Source: Caryophanales bacterium UBA6985
GTDB lineage: Bacteria > Bacillota_I > Bacilli_A > RF39 > UBA660
Reading direction: 5' to 3'
NCBI GenBank assembly: GCA_002450035.1
Contig: DJYF01000044.1
Span: forward strand, 1 to 9,504
Length of the DNA stretch: 9,504 nt
Part shown: one piece after another, positions 8,336 through 9,504 of the stretch
Position numbering within the stretch: position 1 is the stretch's first letter
Layout of the letters: each line of letters opens with the position of its first letter
Made by a program: the position numbers and the translations under genes
Notes under the pieces: model-generated
The model's database searches: none
What the model saw: only the letters and a program-made list of their open reading frames with translations
Told to the model about the DNA's origin: nothing

Positions 8336-9504
8336 ATGGCTAATAGAAGATTAAAAAATGCTGGTCGTAAAAAAGCTCCTTTTGGTAGTGAAACAGCTGC
8401 CATTCTTGCTGCTGCAGGAATAAATGCTGCTACTCAAATGGCTGCTGCTGGAATTAATTCCGCTGCTACTAAACAAGCTGCTAAAGACCAAGCTGCTGCT
8501 GTAAACGCTTCTGCTAGACAACAAGCTCAAGCTATTAAAGACCAAACAGCAAGGTCTAAAGAATATCAAGAAATGTCTCAAGAATTTATCAGTGAACAAA
8601 ATGCTGAAAATAGAGAACTTCAAAAAGATATTCAAATGCAACTTCAAATGCTTACTGGTGCTCAGAATGTAAATGATAGACTTGAGGCTAGTAAGATTAA
8701 AGTTCGTAATGGTGGTCATACTAGAAGAAGATTAAGAAATGCTGGCAATGCTATATCTCTTCTACAGGGGAGCTATAATATGCCTTTCAAAGTTACTGAC
8801 GGTGGTGGCGTTGTAGCTCTTGGAACTACTCCTGAAGGTTACGACCTTTATGAAATTTATGGTAATGACCATAAACATTATCATAAGGCTCAAGGCGGTA
8901 AGAACAAGACTGGTGTAGGTATTAAGTTTGCTGACGGTAATGTAATTGAAGGAGAAGGAAATCAAAACGGTACTAAAGGAGAAAAGATGTTAGTTACTCC
9001 TAATAATGCTTATTTTATTAGTCGTCATACTATGAAAGGATTTAATCCTGCAAAAGCTGTTGATGAAGGTCTTGACCCACTGCAAGCTTATATGCTTCAA
9101 GAAGCGATTAAAGCTGAAAACGGAATTAGTGATGATGGCAAAGATAACTCCCCCGTAAAGAGATATATGATTGGTGGTCAGCCTAATATTTACGATATGG
9201 TTAATCAAACTGGTCCTCAAATGGGAGTTGATACTCTTGGTGATACTACAGTAGGAGTTGCTTATGCTTCTAATGCAGATACAAAACGTAGACTTAGATG
9301 TGGTGGTAAAGCAAGACAAAAAGCTGATAACGGTTGGGACTTTACTAAAAATTGGTGGAATACTGGTACTAAGAAAGGAAATCCTACTGCTAGTATCATG
9401 CTTCCTATTACTCCTAATAGCAATGAATTTACTGCAGTAGGTTCAAGTTCTCCATCTTCTTCTAATCAAAGTTTTTGGTCTAGAGCTGGTAGTTGGATTA
9501 ATAA
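8336..9504 (+). CDS. Candidate capsid cargo / ejection protein, 3' truncated
   Basis: An ATG three bases after the muzzle stop opens a frame that runs off the window (389 codons, no stop). The N-terminus (ANRRLKNAGRKKAPFG) is basic. Residues 20-70 form an Ala-rich helix with 11-residue periodicity, continued by a charged Gln/Glu-rich helix to about 120. A second basic motif (TRRRLRNAG, 129-137) leads into a Gly-rich domain (150-262) with VTDGGGVVALG, HKHYHKAQGG, TGVGIKFADGNVIEGEG and GFNPAKAVDEGLDPLQAYML, a pattern I recall from large virion proteins of crAss-like gut phages. A third basic motif (KRRLRCGGK) lies at 317-325, followed by a low-complexity Ser/Asn stretch. In crAss-like phages, proteins of this kind after the muzzle gene are reported as cargo carried in the particle and probably delivered with the DNA. 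The helix could help cross the envelope (inference). Full length is unknown; a minor tail protein is the alternative. Confidence 0.7.
   Translation, partial: MANRRLKNAGRKKAPFGSETAAILAAAGINAATQMAAAGINSAATKQAAKDQAAAVNASARQQAQAIKDQTARSKEYQEMSQEFISEQNAENRELQKDIQMQLQMLTGAQNVNDRLEASKIKVRNGGHTRRRLRNAGNAISLLQGSYNMPFKVTDGGGVVALGTTPEGYDLYEIYGNDHKHYHKAQGGKNKTGVGIKFADGNVIEGEGNQNGTKGEKMLVTPNNAYFISRHTMKGFNPAKAVDEGLDPLQAYMLQEAIKAENGISDDGKDNSPVKRYMIGGQPNIYDMVNQTGPQMGVDTLGDTTVGVAYASNADTKRRLRCGGKARQKADNGWDFTKNWWNTGTKKGNPTASIMLPITPNSNEFTAVGSSSPSSSNQSFWSRAGSWIN
8408..8473 (+). repeat. Two tandem 33-base copies encoding an 11-residue Ala-rich repeat
   Basis: Residues 25-35 (AAAGINAATQM) and 36-46 (AAAGINSAATK) are adjacent 11-residue units with eight identical positions. 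Weaker units of the same length seem to follow (47-57, 58-68), all Ala- and Gln-rich without proline. An 11-residue period gives a continuous helix face over three turns and is known from hendecad coiled coils and membrane-surface helices. The repeat is coding and belongs to the cargo-like protein. Confidence 0.7.

Noticed and set aside
8333..8345. Possible terminator or promoter between the muzzle and cargo-like genes.
   Set aside because: The gap is three bases and no stem-loop with a T run is visible. The genes are most simply co-transcribed.
8351..9319. Three - strand ORFs opposite the cargo-like gene (8351-8719, 8762-8965, 8990-9319).
   Set aside because: They lie opposite a continuous + strand frame with clear protein patterns and the same orientation as all other genes. 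Their translations are Ser/Ile/Phe-rich with no recognisable domain.
9258..9440. A + strand ORF of 60 codons in another frame near the window end.
   Set aside because: It is out of frame with the open cargo-like gene and gives a Leu/Val-rich sequence typical of a shifted reading of GCT- and CTT-rich codons.

Overview
This AT-rich window reads as part of the late structural module of a crAss-like phage (Crassvirales), tailed dsDNA phages of gut Bacteroidota. All seven genes lie on the + strand, head to tail. Gaps are 2 to 17 bases or the genes overlap, and no tRNA, insertion sequence, CRISPR array or terminator was seen. None of the six visible starts has a Shine-Dalgarno site; each has an A/T-rich leader, as expected for a phage translated by Bacteroidota ribosomes. 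The code appears standard: genes end in TAA, TGA or TAG with no internal recoding needed, although some crAss-like phages do recode stops. Family names below come from remembered protein patterns and gene order, not from a search.

Layout: (1) 1-678, 3' part of a tail-ring (tail tubular) protein gene. (2) 681-1625, a collagen-like fibre protein with 59 Gly-X-Y triplets and two copies of a non-collagen insert. (3) 1622-2281, a LamG/concanavalin-like protein coupled to the fibre gene by an ATGA overlap. (4) 2299-3252, a 317-residue protein of unknown function. (5) 3200-3946, a second ring protein, overlapping the previous gene by 53 bases. (6) 3950-8332, a 1460-residue muzzle/nozzle-type tail protein. 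(7) 8336 to the window end, a gene open at its 3' side, with an Ala-rich 11-residue-repeat helix and a recurring basic RRL(K/R)-x-x-G motif; it is best read as a capsid cargo or ejection protein.

Together the genes would build the short podovirus-type tail: two ring proteins stacked below the portal, a muzzle closing the tail and holding the DNA, a cargo protein likely stored in the virion and released during infection, and a fibre plus lectin pair encoded between the ring genes that probably decorates the particle or binds host or mucus glycans. Most of the window is a recognisable module. The points worth a second look are the recurring basic motif and 11-residue repeat in the cargo protein, the protein-level conservation of the duplicated collagen insert, the coupled fibre-lectin cassette, the distinct codon use of the muzzle gene and the 53-base dual-coding overlap.
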